Source: an uncultured Prevotellaceae bacterium (GTDB taxonomy: Bacteria > Bacteroidota > Bacteroidia > Bacteroidales > Bacteroidaceae). Taken from it: 50,457 nucleotides of DNA. Below the pieces are notes generated by a model, which was given only the letters and a program-made list of their open reading frames with translations, did not search any database and was not told the origin of the DNA. Shown here in pieces: positions 26,217-33,890 of this stretch. Both the position numbers and the translations under genes were made by a program. The stretch covers positions 1 through 50,457 of the forward strand of contig CACZBS010000027.1 of NCBI GenBank assembly GCA_902779455.1, read 5' to 3'. Numbering within the stretch: position 1 is the stretch's first letter; each line of letters opens with the position of its first letter.

Positions 26217-26436
26217 AGCGTAATAATTTTGTTTGAATGGTTTAACGTCAATTATCGGGAAATGGCGCTTCTTGAAAGTAATATACCCCTATATTACCTT
26301 CGAGAATGGGCACTTTCCGTTGTAATATGCCCCCAAATTGGGGGAGTCATTCTTTGTTTGCCTGTTGCTGAAAGAGGGTAGCTTGGGCTGGCTACCCTAT
26401 CTTGGCCGTTGTGCTTCGGTAACGGTCTGGTATTTC
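26217..26436. other. Leader of the HU-like gene with small inverted repeats
   Basis: No gene. Contains GTAATATA/TATATTAC (26278-26297, 4-nt loop) and CCCCC-AAATT-GGGGG (26330-26344). Direction and distance fit operator or attenuator sites of the HU-like gene, but no TAnnTTTG box was found on the minus strand. Confidence 0.35.
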
Positions 26437-26637
26437 AACGCCCCCTGGCCCCCTCTAATCTTAGAGGGGGAATTAGTTACCTCTGTCGCTGACATGTCAG
26501 CAGCAGGGCTTCCCGATTCCCCCATCCGATGCAGGTCTAACCGGCTCCCCATCCGATGCAAGTCTAACCGACTCCCCATCCGATGCAGGTCTAACCAGCT
26601 CCCCCTCTAAGATTAGAGGGGGTCAGGGGGCGTTGAC
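26437..26637. repeat. Inverted-repeat element next to the DUF559 gene (copies R1 and R2)
   Basis: R1 (26437-26480) and R2 (26595-26637) are the same ~43-bp sequence in opposite orientation, each centred on a palindrome CCCCCTCTAA-TC-TTAGAGGGGG and edged by CAACGCCCCC. Between them are three units of a 27-bp tandem repeat (TCCCCATCCGATGCAGGTCT plus seven bases). The DUF559 stop codon lies inside R2. Confidence 0.85.
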
Positions 26638-27374
26638 TCCCCGCGGATCGTTGACTCCCCATCCGATGCAGGTCTAACTAACTCCCCCTCTAAGATTAGA
26701 GGGGGTTGGGGGGCGTTGACACCCCGTCGACCATTGACTCCCCGCGGATCGCTGACTCCCTGCGGGCCATTGTCTCCCTTTGCCCTCTCGGCCTGCACTT
26801 GCAATATGCTATTGATGATTGCCTCCAGCTGTTGGAAGACCAGCTTGTTTTCAAACCGCAAGGTACGGATGCCATACTTTTGCAGCAGTTCTTCGTCGCG
26901 AGCCAGGTCGTGCTCGGGCATGGCCCCATAGTAATGGTAGTTGCCGTCAAGTTCGATGGCAAGTCTCAGGGCTGGACAGTAGAAGTCGAGGATGTGTGGG
27001 CCTACGGAGAACTGACGTCGGAACTGAAGGCCCCCCACCTGCTTGGCTCTGAGATGTCTCCATAGTGCACCCTCTGCGGGTGTGCCGTTGGTGCGGAGAT
27101 TGCGGCGGAGAGATTTCAGGTCCCCGGTGTTCATGACATGTTCAGTCGTCAAAGGCACCTCGGCGGTTGTCAACGCCCCCCGGCCCCCTCTAATCTTAGA
27201 GGGGGAGCTGGTCAGACCTGCATCGGAGAGGGAACTGGTCAGACCTGCATCGGAGGGGGAGCTGGTTAGACCTGCATCGGAGGGAGAGCTGGTGTCACCT
27301 TTCTCGTAGCCCCAGCCGGCCCACCTCTTTGCGAAGTCGGCCGCAGCTACCGCCTGCTGTCTTTCAGTATTCAT
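26613..27374 (-). CDS. DUF559 endonuclease-like protein with repeat-derived ends
   Basis: 253 residues. The core, residues ~81-192, is a DUF559 domain of the PD-(D/E)XK/Vsr-like nuclease group: LRRNLRTNGTPAEGALWRHL, then ILDFYCPALRLAIELDG with D130, E141 and D143, then YGIRTLRFEN. Residues 1-28 (ending RWAGWGYEKGD) are unrelated to DUF559 and resemble the N-terminus of MmeI-like restriction-modification enzymes. Residues 29-66 are four copies of SSPSDAGLT and a palindrome-derived SPSKIRGGRGAL. Residues ~200-253 are again translated repeats (PPLILEGELVRPAS). Met81 is the likely ancestral start, so the product could also begin there (27134). Expression from the TATCTTTG box at 27409-27416 would give the long fusion. 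DNA cleavage is inferred from the family. Confidence 0.8.
   Translation of the reverse strand: MNTERQQAVAAADFAKRWAGWGYEKGDTSSPSDAGLTSSPSDAGLTSSLSDAGLTSSPSKIRGGRGALTTAEVPLTTEHVMNTGDLKSLRRNLRTNGTPAEGALWRHLRAKQVGGLQFRRQFSVGPHILDFYCPALRLAIELDGNYHYYGAMPEHDLARDEELLQKYGIRTLRFENKLVFQQLEAIINSILQVQAERAKGDNGPQGVSDPRGVNGRRGVNAPQPPLILEGELVRPASDGESTIRGESTPPDPL
26641..26722. repeat. Repeat copy R3 plus a 27-bp-type unit, coding for the DUF559 C-terminus
   Basis: R3 (26680-26720) is in the R2 orientation, preceded by one 27-bp-type unit (26655-26680) and by CGCGGATC words shared with 26748-26756. The DUF559 gene reads through it (PPLILEGELVRPASDGES). Confidence 0.8.
27171..27294. repeat. Repeat copy R4 and 27-bp tandem units (mirror of the left flank)
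   Basis: R4 (27171-27212) has the R1 orientation, followed by three and a bit 27-bp units (ACTGGTCAGACCTGCATCGG plus seven bases). These are the reverse complement of the units at 26519-26600 on the other side of the nuclease core, so the core is bracketed by inverted copies. Confidence 0.85.
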
Positions 27375-27408
27375 TATTTTTTGTATAATGTATAGTCGTT
27401 TCTGAGTG

Positions 27409-27416
27409 CAAAGATA
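27409..27416 (-). promoter_or_regulatory. -7 box upstream of the DUF559 fusion gene
   Basis: CAAAGATA on the plus strand, i.e. TATCTTTG reading toward the gene, 35 nt before its ATG. Probably the promoter of the gene that was interrupted. Confidence 0.6.
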
Positions 27417-27524
27417 AGCAAAAAGAGCGAAAAAGAAGTGACGACGGCAGGAAAAAGTAAATTAAAAATCTTTAAGGCAAGGCAATTTGTTGGCCCTGCA
27501 TTATCGTGTGTGCATACTTTTTTG

Positions 27525-27532
27525 TAACTTTG
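27525..27532 (+). promoter_or_regulatory. -7 box of the DUF2723 gene
   Basis: TAACTTTG, 45 nt before the chosen ATG at 27578. This places the start after the longer open frame beginning at 27506. Confidence 0.65.
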
Positions 27533-27577
27533 CAGGCGCAAACAAGCATTTTAACGTTAAAACATATCTTTTGTAAG

Positions 27578-30500
27578 ATGAAACAATTTCGCCTTGTGGA
27601 CAACGTCGTGGGCTGGCTGACCTTCCTTATCGCCGCCTTCGTCTATTGCTCCACCATTGAGCCGACAGCCTCATTCTGGGACTGCCCTGAGTTTATCACC
27701 ACTGGTTACAAGATGGAAATCGGCCACCCGCCAGGTGCACCCTTCTTCATGCTGACGGCCAACCTGTTCTCGCAGCTGACGAGCGACCCGACGCAGGTGG
27801 CACGCATGGTCAACACGATGAGCGCCCTGCTGTCGGCCACGTGCATACTGTTCCTCTTCTGGACCATCACCCACCTGGTGCGGCGTCTGCTCATCGACCG
27901 CTGGGAGGAGCTCTCAGTGGCTAAGATGGTCGCTATAGAGGCCTCCGGACTCGTCGGCGCACTGATCTACACGTTCAGCGACACCTTCTGGTTCTCAGCC
28001 GTCGAGGGCGAGGTCTATGCCTACTCGTCGGCCTTCACGGCCGTCGTCTTCTGGCTCATCCTCAAGTGGGAGGACCATGCCGACGAGCCCCACTCTGACC
28101 GCTGGCTCGTGCTCATCATGTACATGACGGGCCTGTCGATCGGCGTCCACCTGCTCAACCTGCTCTGTCTGCCGGCCATCGTGCTCGTGTGGTACTACAA
28201 GCGCTTCCCGCAGGCCAACCTGAAGGGCTCGCTCGTGGCCCTCTGCGTCTCGTTTGTCATCCTCGCCGCCGTGCTCTACGGCGTCGTGCCCGGCATCATC
28301 ACCGTCGGCGGATGGTTCGAGCTGCTGTTCGTCAACGTGCTCAACATGCCGTTCAACACGGGTCTCTACGTCTACATCGTGCTCCTCGTCGGCACCGTCA
28401 TCTGGGCCATCTGGGAGACGCAGCATGCCACGGAGCAGAACTTCAAGCGCCAGAACATCGCCTTCATCGCGTCGTTCGCCCTGCTCGGCGTGCCCTTCTA
28501 CGGCTTCGGCTTCTCGGCCGTCGTCATCGGCATCATCATCCTGGCCGTGCTGGCCTATGTCCTCTTCCGCCGCTATCAGAAGCAGCCGCTCGTCTCGCCC
28601 CGCCTGAAGAACACGGCCCTGCTCTGCATGCTGATGCTCATGATCGGCTACTCGACGTATGCCGTCATCGTCATCCGCTCGGCTGCCAACCCGCCCATGG
28701 ACCAGAACTCGCCCGAGGACATTTTTACGCTCGGCAACTACCTCAGCCGCGACCAGTACGGCTATCGCCCCCTGCTCTGGGGACAGGCCTACTCGTCGGA
28801 ATATGAGATCACCGACGACGGACACATCAAGATGGACGACGGCGCACCCATCTATCAGCGCCGCGAGAAGGCATCGCCCGACGAGCCCGACCGCTACTTC
28901 ATCGTCTCGACGAAGGACAAGCCCCGCTACGCGCAGAACATGCTCTTCCCCCGCATGTACTCGTCGTCGCAGAACCCCGGCGCCAATCATGTGCAGTTCT
29001 ATCAGGACTGGCTCGGAGGCATCAAGGGCTATCAGCGCCCCTCGAACTACCGCCAGGGCGACTACGTGACGATTCCCACGCAGTGGGAGAACCTCCGCTT
29101 CTTCCTCAGCTATCAGTGCAACTTCATGTACTGGCGCTACTTCATGTGGAACTTCGCCGGACGACAGAACGACATCCAGGGCAACGGCGAATTGGAGAAG
29201 GGCAACTGGATCACCGGCATACCCTTCATCGACAACGCACGCCTGGGCGACCAGTCGCGACTGCCCGACGTGCTGAAGCAGAACAAGGGCCACAACGTCT
29301 TCTACTGCCTGCCGCTCATCCTCGGACTGCTCGGACTCTTCTGGCAGGGCATGATGCGCGGCCAGAAGGGCATCAAGCAGTTCTGGGTCGTCTTCTTCCT
29401 CTTCTTCATGACCGGACTGGCCATCGTCGTCTACCTCAACCAGACGCCCTTCCAGCCGCGTGAGCGCGACTATGCCTACGCCGGCTCGTTCTATGCCTAC
29501 GCCATCTGGTGCGGCATGGGCGTGGCCGCCATCATCACGATGCTCAACAAGCTGCTGAAGAAGAAGGAGAGCCTCGTCGTCTCGGCGCTGGCCGGCCTCG
29601 TCTGCCTGCTCGTGCCCCTGCAGATGGCCTCGCAGACGTGGGACGACCACGACCGCTCGGGCCGCTACACATGCCGCGACTTCGGACAGAACTACCTCAT
29701 GTCGATGCAGGAGGAGGGCAACCCCATCGTCTTCACCAACGGCGACAACGACACCTTCCCCCTCTGGTACAATCAGGACACGGAGGGCGTGCGCACCGAC
29801 GTGCGCGTCTGCAACCTCAGCTACCTGCAGACCGACTGGTATATCGACCAGATGCGCCGGCCCGCCTACGACTCGCCCTCGCTGCCCATCACGTGGAGCC
29901 GACTGGAGTATTGCTCCGGCACGAATGAGTCGGTTCAGGTTGACCCGCGGCTGAAGCAGGAGGTGCTCAAGTTCTACCAGCAGGACCCCGAGGGCGCCCG
30001 CAAGTCGTTCGGCGATGAGCCCTTCGAACTGAAGAACATCCTCAAGTACTGGGTGCGCTCAGCCAATAAGGACCTGCAGGTCATTCCGACCGACACCGTC
30101 TACATGACCATCGACAAGGAGGCCGTGCGCCGCAGCGGCATGAAGCTGCAGGGCGACTCCATCCCCGACCGCATGGTCATCTCGCTCAAGGGCCTCAGCT
30201 ATCTCGACAAGAGCAAGCTGATGATGCTCGAGCTCATCGCCCAGGCCAACTGGGAGCGGCCTATCTACGTGGCCTACACCGTCGGACAGGAGAACTACAT
30301 GAACCTCGGCGACAACTTCGTGCAGGAGGGACTCGTCAACCGCATCACGCCCTTCACCACCAACATCGACGGACGCCCCGTCGAGGGCATGACCGACTTC
30401 GATACGGAGAAGACCTACCACAACGTCATGCACCGCTTCAAGTTCGGTGGCATCAACGCTGACGACATCTACATCGACGAGACCGTCATGCGCATGTGCT

Positions 30501-30925
30501 ACACCCACCGCCGACTCATGGTCAAGCTCGCCATGGAGCTCGCTCTCGAAGGCAAGGACAAGGAGGCCCTCGAGGTGCTCGACCGCTGCCAGGAGGAGAT
30601 ACCCTCCAGGAACGTGCCCCACGACTATCAGAGCAGCTCCATCGACATGGCCCGCGTCTACGCCGCTCTCGGCCAGAAGGACAAGGCCCGCGTGGTGCTC
30701 GAGGACATGTGGACGAAGTCGGTGCAGTATGTCGACTACTACTGCTCGCTGCCCGCCCAGGCCTTCAAGAACAGCCAGCAGAACTGCCGCATACAGTTCT
30801 ACATCATGCAGAGCATGCTCGACATTGCCAGCGACGTCGACACCAAACTGGCCGACACGTTCACCAACCAGCTGCAGCAGTCGATGGGACTCTTCATGAG
30901 CAAGGGGGGGAACTTGAGGAATTGA
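27578..30925 (+). CDS. DUF2723 family membrane glycosyltransferase-like protein
   Basis: About 1115 residues from the ATG at 27578. The N-terminus (DNVVGWLTFLIAAFVYCSTIEPTASFWDCPEFI) is the DUF2723 hallmark, with WDCPEF and GHPPGAPFF loops typical of GT-C-fold, protein O-mannosyltransferase-like enzymes. About ten membrane helices cover residues 10-690, followed by a large periplasmic domain with TNGDNDTFPLWYNQ and a C-terminal TPR-like helical part. Common and conserved in Bacteroidota, where such proteins are proposed to transfer sugars from lipid carriers; the substrate is unknown. The polysaccharide deacetylase gene follows after a short purine-repeat gap, perhaps in the same transcript. 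Confidence 0.9.
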   Translation: MKQFRLVDNVVGWLTFLIAAFVYCSTIEPTASFWDCPEFITTGYKMEIGHPPGAPFFMLTANLFSQLTSDPTQVARMVNTMSALLSATCILFLFWTITHLVRRLLIDRWEELSVAKMVAIEASGLVGALIYTFSDTFWFSAVEGEVYAYSSAFTAVVFWLILKWEDHADEPHSDRWLVLIMYMTGLSIGVHLLNLLCLPAIVLVWYYKRFPQANLKGSLVALCVSFVILAAVLYGVVPGIITVGGWFELLFVNVLNMPFNTGLYVYIVLLVGTVIWAIWETQHATEQNFKRQNIAFIASFALLGVPFYGFGFSAVVIGIIILAVLAYVLFRRYQKQPLVSPRLKNTALLCMLMLMIGYSTYAVIVIRSAANPPMDQNSPEDIFTLGNYLSRDQYGYRPLLWGQAYSSEYEITDDGHIKMDDGAPIYQRREKASPDEPDRYFIVSTKDKPRYAQNMLFPRMYSSSQNPGANHVQFYQDWLGGIKGYQRPSNYRQGDYVTIPTQWENLRFFLSYQCNFMYWRYFMWNFAGRQNDIQGNGELEKGNWITGIPFIDNARLGDQSRLPDVLKQNKGHNVFYCLPLILGLLGLFWQGMMRGQKGIKQFWVVFFLFFMTGLAIVVYLNQTPFQPRERDYAYAGSFYAYAIWCGMGVAAIITMLNKLLKKKESLVVSALAGLVCLLVPLQMASQTWDDHDRSGRYTCRDFGQNYLMSMQEEGNPIVFTNGDNDTFPLWYNQDTEGVRTDVRVCNLSYLQTDWYIDQMRRPAYDSPSLPITWSRLEYCSGTNESVQVDPRLKQEVLKFYQQDPEGARKSFGDEPFELKNILKYWVRSANKDLQVIPTDTVYMTIDKEAVRRSGMKLQGDSIPDRMVISLKGLSYLDKSKLMMLELIAQANWERPIYVAYTVGQENYMNLGDNFVQEGLVNRITPFTTNIDGRPVEGMTDFDTEKTYHNVMHRFKFGGINADDIYIDETVMRMCYTHRRLMVKLAMELALEGKDKEALEVLDRCQEEIPSRNVPHDYQSSSIDMARVYAALGQKDKARVVLEDMWTKSVQYVDYYCSLPAQAFKNSQQNCRIQFYIMQSMLDIASDVDTKLADTFTNQLQQSMGLFMSKGGNLRN

Positions 30926-30946
30926 GAATTGAGAGTTGAGAACTAA
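30914..30946. repeat. Purine-tract repeat between DUF2723 and deacetylase genes
   Basis: GAGGAATTGAGAATTGAGAG and onward, covering the end of one gene and the leader of the next. It may double as a purine-rich ribosome-loading region for the GTG start at 30947. Confidence 0.7.
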
Positions 30947-31561
30947 GTGTTCATAGAGCAACCTGCCATCTATCTCCGATGGCTCTATCCGAGAGCCTAC
31001 TGGCGAATGGACCGTCGCGAAAGGTCAGTCTACCTGACCTTCGACGACGGCCCAATCCCTGAGGCTACGCCCTTCATCCTCGACACGCTCAGCCACTACG
31101 GCATCCACGCCACCTTCTTCTGCGTCGGCGACAACGTACGCAAATACCCACAGCTCTTCCAGCGAATCCTCGACGAGGGCCACCAGGTGGGCAACCACAC
31201 CCACAACCACATCAGCGGCGCACGCCACACCCTGCGCACCTACAGCTACAACGTCGAGAAGGCCAACGCCTACATCCACAGCCGCTACGTCCGGCCACCC
31301 CACGGATGGATGCGTCTCGACCAGTATGCCTGGCTCAGCCGGAAGTACAAGATCGTCATGTGGGACGTCGTCACCCGCGACTACTCCCGCTGGCTGTCGG
31401 CCGAAGACGTCTTCAACAACGTCCGCCGCTACACCCGCCCAGGCAGCATCATCACCTTCCACGACTCACTCAAGTCTATCGACAAGCTCCGCACGGCGCT
31501 GCCCCAAAGCATCGAGTGGCTCATGGCCGAAGGCTACTCGTTCAAGACATTTGAGAAGTGA
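30947..31561 (+). CDS. Polysaccharide deacetylase family protein (NodB homology domain)
   Basis: 204 residues from a GTG start (no suitable ATG). The NodB/CE4 motifs are visible: TFDDGP (catalytic Asp and metal-binding Asp), GNHTHNH (metal-binding His pair), RPPHGW and the C-terminal ITFHDS. This family removes N- or O-acetyl groups from peptidoglycan or other glycans; no signal peptide is evident and the substrate is unknown. The 3' end runs directly into the inverted-repeat element at 31557. Confidence 0.9.
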   Translation: MFIEQPAIYLRWLYPRAYWRMDRRERSVYLTFDDGPIPEATPFILDTLSHYGIHATFFCVGDNVRKYPQLFQRILDEGHQVGNHTHNHISGARHTLRTYSYNVEKANAYIHSRYVRPPHGWMRLDQYAWLSRKYKIVMWDVVTRDYSRWLSAEDVFNNVRRYTRPGSIITFHDSLKSIDKLRTALPQSIEWLMAEGYSFKTFEK

Positions 31562-31720
31562 GAAGTGAGAGGTGAGAAGTGAGAAGTAAAAGGTTGAAAA
31601 AGAGATATGAAAAGTATGATTAGTTCTGACGATAATAAAGACGCCACGAATGCAGACGAGTCATCAGCCTGCAACACTAATTATACTTCTCACTTCTCAC
31701 TTCTCACTTCTCACTTCATA
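31557..31720. repeat. Inverted-repeat element with GAGAAGTGAGA arms, contributing the queG start
   Basis: Left arm: purine repeat of GAGAAGT units from 31557. Right arm: TTCTCACTTCTCACTTCTCA type from ~31684 to 31720. They pair over ~33 nt with one mismatch, then ATGATTAGT/ACTAATTAT. Inner sequence 31616-31676 is unique. TATGATTAGTTCT is shared with 11913-11925. The queG ATG (31607) lies inside the left half. Confidence 0.8.
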
Positions 31721-32668
31721 AAATCCTCCGCCCTCCAGCTCGGATTCTCTGCCTGCGGCATCGCCAAGGCAGAGCCCGTCGACGAGGACACAGCCCGGGC
31801 TTACCGCCAATGGATTGCTGACGGCAGGCAGGCTGACATGCACTACCTTGAGGCCAACATCGACAAGCGCCTCGACCCCACCCTGCTCCTGCCCGGCGCC
31901 CGCTCAATCATCGTCGTCGCCATGAGCTATGCACCCGCGCGACGTCTGCCAGAGGGCGAATACCAGATAGCTGACTACGCACTGGGCCGCGACTATCACG
32001 ACGTGATGAAGCAACGGCTCAGACAATTAATACCAGGGCTCATCTGCGTCGACACCGTCCCTATCCTTGAGCGCTACTGGGCCGTTCGGGCCGGCCTCGG
32101 CTTCATCGGCCGCAACCATCAGCTCATCATCCCTCATCGGGGTTCCATGTTCTTCCTTGGCGTCATCGTCAGCACGCTGGAGGCCGACAGCTACGACGAA
32201 CCGCTGTCCCTATCGGCCGATCCCTGCGGCACCTGCCGGCGCTGTCTTGACGCCTGCCCGACGGGAGCACTCACCTCTCACTTCTCACCTCACACATCTC
32301 ACCTCTCACCTCTCACTTCTCACCTCTCACCTCTCACCTCCAGCGCCTGCCTCTCCTATCAGACCATCGAGCACCGCGGGCCACTCGCCGAGGACGTGAG
32401 CGACAAACTCGGCACGACCATCTACGGCTGCGACCGCTGCCAGCGCGTCTGTCCATATAATCGCCATGCAGAGCCGACGACCATCCCTGAGCTGCAGCCC
32501 AGCGATGCCCTGCTCGGCATGCATCGCGACGACTGGCACCGCCTCAGCCGCGAAGACTACCAACGGCTCTTCCGCGGATCAGCCGTCAAGCGCGCCAAGT
32601 ACGAAGGGCTCATGCGCAACATCGAGGCGGTCGAACACAATCTAAAGACAACGAACCAAGACGAATGA
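31607..32668 (+). CDS. queG: Epoxyqueuosine reductase
   Basis: 353 residues. Cytoplasmic cobalamin and iron-sulfur enzyme that reduces epoxyqueuosine to queuosine in the tRNA wobble base. Family blocks: ALQLGFSACGIAKAEPVD, RSIIVVAMSYAP, WAVRAGLGFIGRN, then the ferredoxin-like clusters DPCGTCRRCLDACPTGAL and GCDRCQRVCPYN. Two oddities: the first ~37 residues come from the repeat element, and ~25 residues made of LTSHFSPLTSH repeats are inserted right after CPTGAL, before the conserved CLSYQTIEHRGPL. No other start codon lies upstream of the conserved core, so the element seems to supply the start. Whether the enzyme tolerates the insert is unknown. The stop codon lies in the left arm of a long hairpin. 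Confidence 0.93.
   Translation: MKSMISSDDNKDATNADESSACNTNYTSHFSLLTSHFIKSSALQLGFSACGIAKAEPVDEDTARAYRQWIADGRQADMHYLEANIDKRLDPTLLLPGARSIIVVAMSYAPARRLPEGEYQIADYALGRDYHDVMKQRLRQLIPGLICVDTVPILERYWAVRAGLGFIGRNHQLIIPHRGSMFFLGVIVSTLEADSYDEPLSLSADPCGTCRRCLDACPTGALTSHFSPHTSHLSPLTSHLSPLTSSACLSYQTIEHRGPLAEDVSDKLGTTIYGCDRCQRVCPYNRHAEPTTIPELQPSDALLGMHRDDWHRLSREDYQRLFRGSAVKRAKYEGLMRNIEAVEHNLKTTNQDE
32268..32342 (+). repeat. Pyrimidine-tract repeat inserted in frame in queG
   Basis: About nine copies of CTCACNTCTCAC-like words with the repeat unit 7-15 nt, coding for a Leu-Thr-Ser-His-rich loop between two iron-sulfur motifs. Same family as 12220-12270 and the right arm at 31684-31720. Confidence 0.85.
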
Positions 32669-32711
32669 CGCGAATTATTTATTTGTAATCCGTGTCATTC
32701 GTCTTGGTTCG
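32652..32711. terminator. Bidirectional hairpin between convergent queG and Rpn nuclease genes
   Basis: Perfect 18-bp stem: CGAACCAAGACGAATGAC at 32652-32669 and its complement at 32694-32711, with a 24-nt AT-rich loop. The queG stop codon is part of the stem. The position between converging genes fits a terminator for both. Confidence 0.7.
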
Positions 32712-32760
32712 CTATCTTACAAAGAGGCCTTATCTTAGCTTGGATGAGCCGGGGAAGGCA

Positions 32761-33843
32761 TCAGCCGCCCAGTTCCTCTTCTTTTTCCTCCTCGATATAG
32801 TCTCTGACGCGATTCAGCAAGCTCTGCACTGAAGCCAAATCCATGCCTAACTGAGCTGCTATATCTTCGGGCGACAACGAGGCCTTATACAACATCTGGA
32901 CTGACTTGCGCAACTGCGCGCTCTGCTCCTCAAGCTGCGCATTCTGCTCCTCGAGCTGGGCGCTCTGCTCCTCAAGCTGGGCACTCTGCTCCTCAAGCTG
33001 GGCACTCTGCTCCTCAAGCTGCGCGCTCTGCTCCTCAAGCTGAGCGTTCTGTTCCTGCAACTGCACTTTCTGCTTTGCCAGTTCGTAGTCGCGGTTCAGT
33101 ATTTCCGTCTCGCGGCGCTCTATGACCGACATGAATTCTGCCTCAATATTGATGCGGCGGCGCATCTCGCTGCTTGCGGCAGCCTGGGTGAGCCGGGTGA
33201 TGATGCGCTCCATCTCGACGTCGTCAGAATACTTCGTGTCGTCAATCTTCAGGATGCGGAAGTCATCGCTGTCCCTCTGCGTCTGGTCGAAAATGCTCAG
33301 CAGGCGCTCCAGCCTGTTATGGACATGCCCATGCAGCAGGGGAATCTGAACGATGATACTGCTGTGCGTCAGGCTCTCCACAAAGGGGTTAGGCATGCCT
33401 TTGGTCACGGGCTGGTCATTGTAGTCCATGGCATGGTGGTTGACGTAGAGGACAGGCTCCTCGATGTCGCCCACACGATGGCCAAGCAGATAGACGGCGA
33501 CCATCGGCACGGCGTGCTTGCCGTCCTCGGCCATGTTGCGCGGATTCTCATACTGCAGTCCGAGATACTGGCGGAAGCGCAGCGTCTCAGTCTCCACCCA
33601 CGTCTTCTGCAGCTCTATGAGCACCAGATGCTCACTGCCGTCAGCCTCGCGCACCGTGGCGCCGAAGTCAATGCGCAGCATGGTGAGGCTCGTGCCCTTG
33701 TCGTTGATAAACTCATGGGGGCGCATCTCAACGTGCACGATGTCCTTCTTCAGCAGGGCCGAGAGAATCGTCCGGGCGATGCGCTCGTCCTCCATCAGGT
33801 ATTTGAACACCACGTCATAGATAGGGTTGGCAATGCTTATCAT
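32761..33843 (-). CDS. Rpn/PD-(D/E)XK family recombination-promoting nuclease-like protein with coiled coil
   Basis: 360 residues. The N-terminal ~230 residues match the Rpn/transposase-associated PD-(D/E)XK family: NPIYDVVFKYLMEDE, LRIDFGATV with the catalytic Asp, and LVLIELQK with the E-x-Q-K motif. Residues ~255-300 are a heptad array (LEEQSAQ repeats, about seven copies) predicted to form a coiled coil. The C-terminus (LSPEDIAAQLGMDLASVQSLL) is helical, HTH-like. Related Rpn proteins nick DNA and stimulate RecA-independent recombination; that role is inferred. The heptads arise from a 21-bp tandem DNA repeat likely to vary in copy number. Confidence 0.87.
   Translation of the reverse strand: MISIANPIYDVVFKYLMEDERIARTILSALLKKDIVHVEMRPHEFINDKGTSLTMLRIDFGATVREADGSEHLVLIELQKTWVETETLRFRQYLGLQYENPRNMAEDGKHAVPMVAVYLLGHRVGDIEEPVLYVNHHAMDYNDQPVTKGMPNPFVESLTHSSIIVQIPLLHGHVHNRLERLLSIFDQTQRDSDDFRILKIDDTKYSDDVEMERIITRLTQAAASSEMRRRINIEAEFMSVIERRETEILNRDYELAKQKVQLQEQNAQLEEQSAQLEEQSAQLEEQSAQLEEQSAQLEEQNAQLEEQSAQLRKSVQMLYKASLSPEDIAAQLGMDLASVQSLLNRVRDYIEEEKEEELGG
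32911..33060 (-). repeat. 21-bp tandem repeat encoding EEQSAQL heptads
   Basis: About seven near-identical 21-nt units in the Rpn-like gene (unit core CTGCTCCTCAAGCTG on the plus strand), alternating Ser/Asn at one position. Unit length divisible by three keeps frame on expansion or contraction. Confidence 0.9.
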
Positions 33844-33890
33844 TTTCGTCTACATTTGATTAGTTATTCTGCTACCTGAATGCCAGTGCC

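Noticed and set aside
25875-26381. Plus-strand frame opposite the HU-like gene
   Set aside because: Lies mostly antisense to the HU-like gene and has no domain.
26397-26579. Minus-strand frame with repeated RLDLHRMGS peptides
   Set aside because: It is the translated 27-bp tandem repeat; no start context or domain.
26519-26600. CRISPR-like array in the DUF559 region
   Set aside because: 27-bp units are contiguous; no unique spacers and no cas genes.
33319-33879. Plus-strand 186-codon frame opposite the Rpn-like gene
   Set aside because: Antisense shadow of a well-supported gene.
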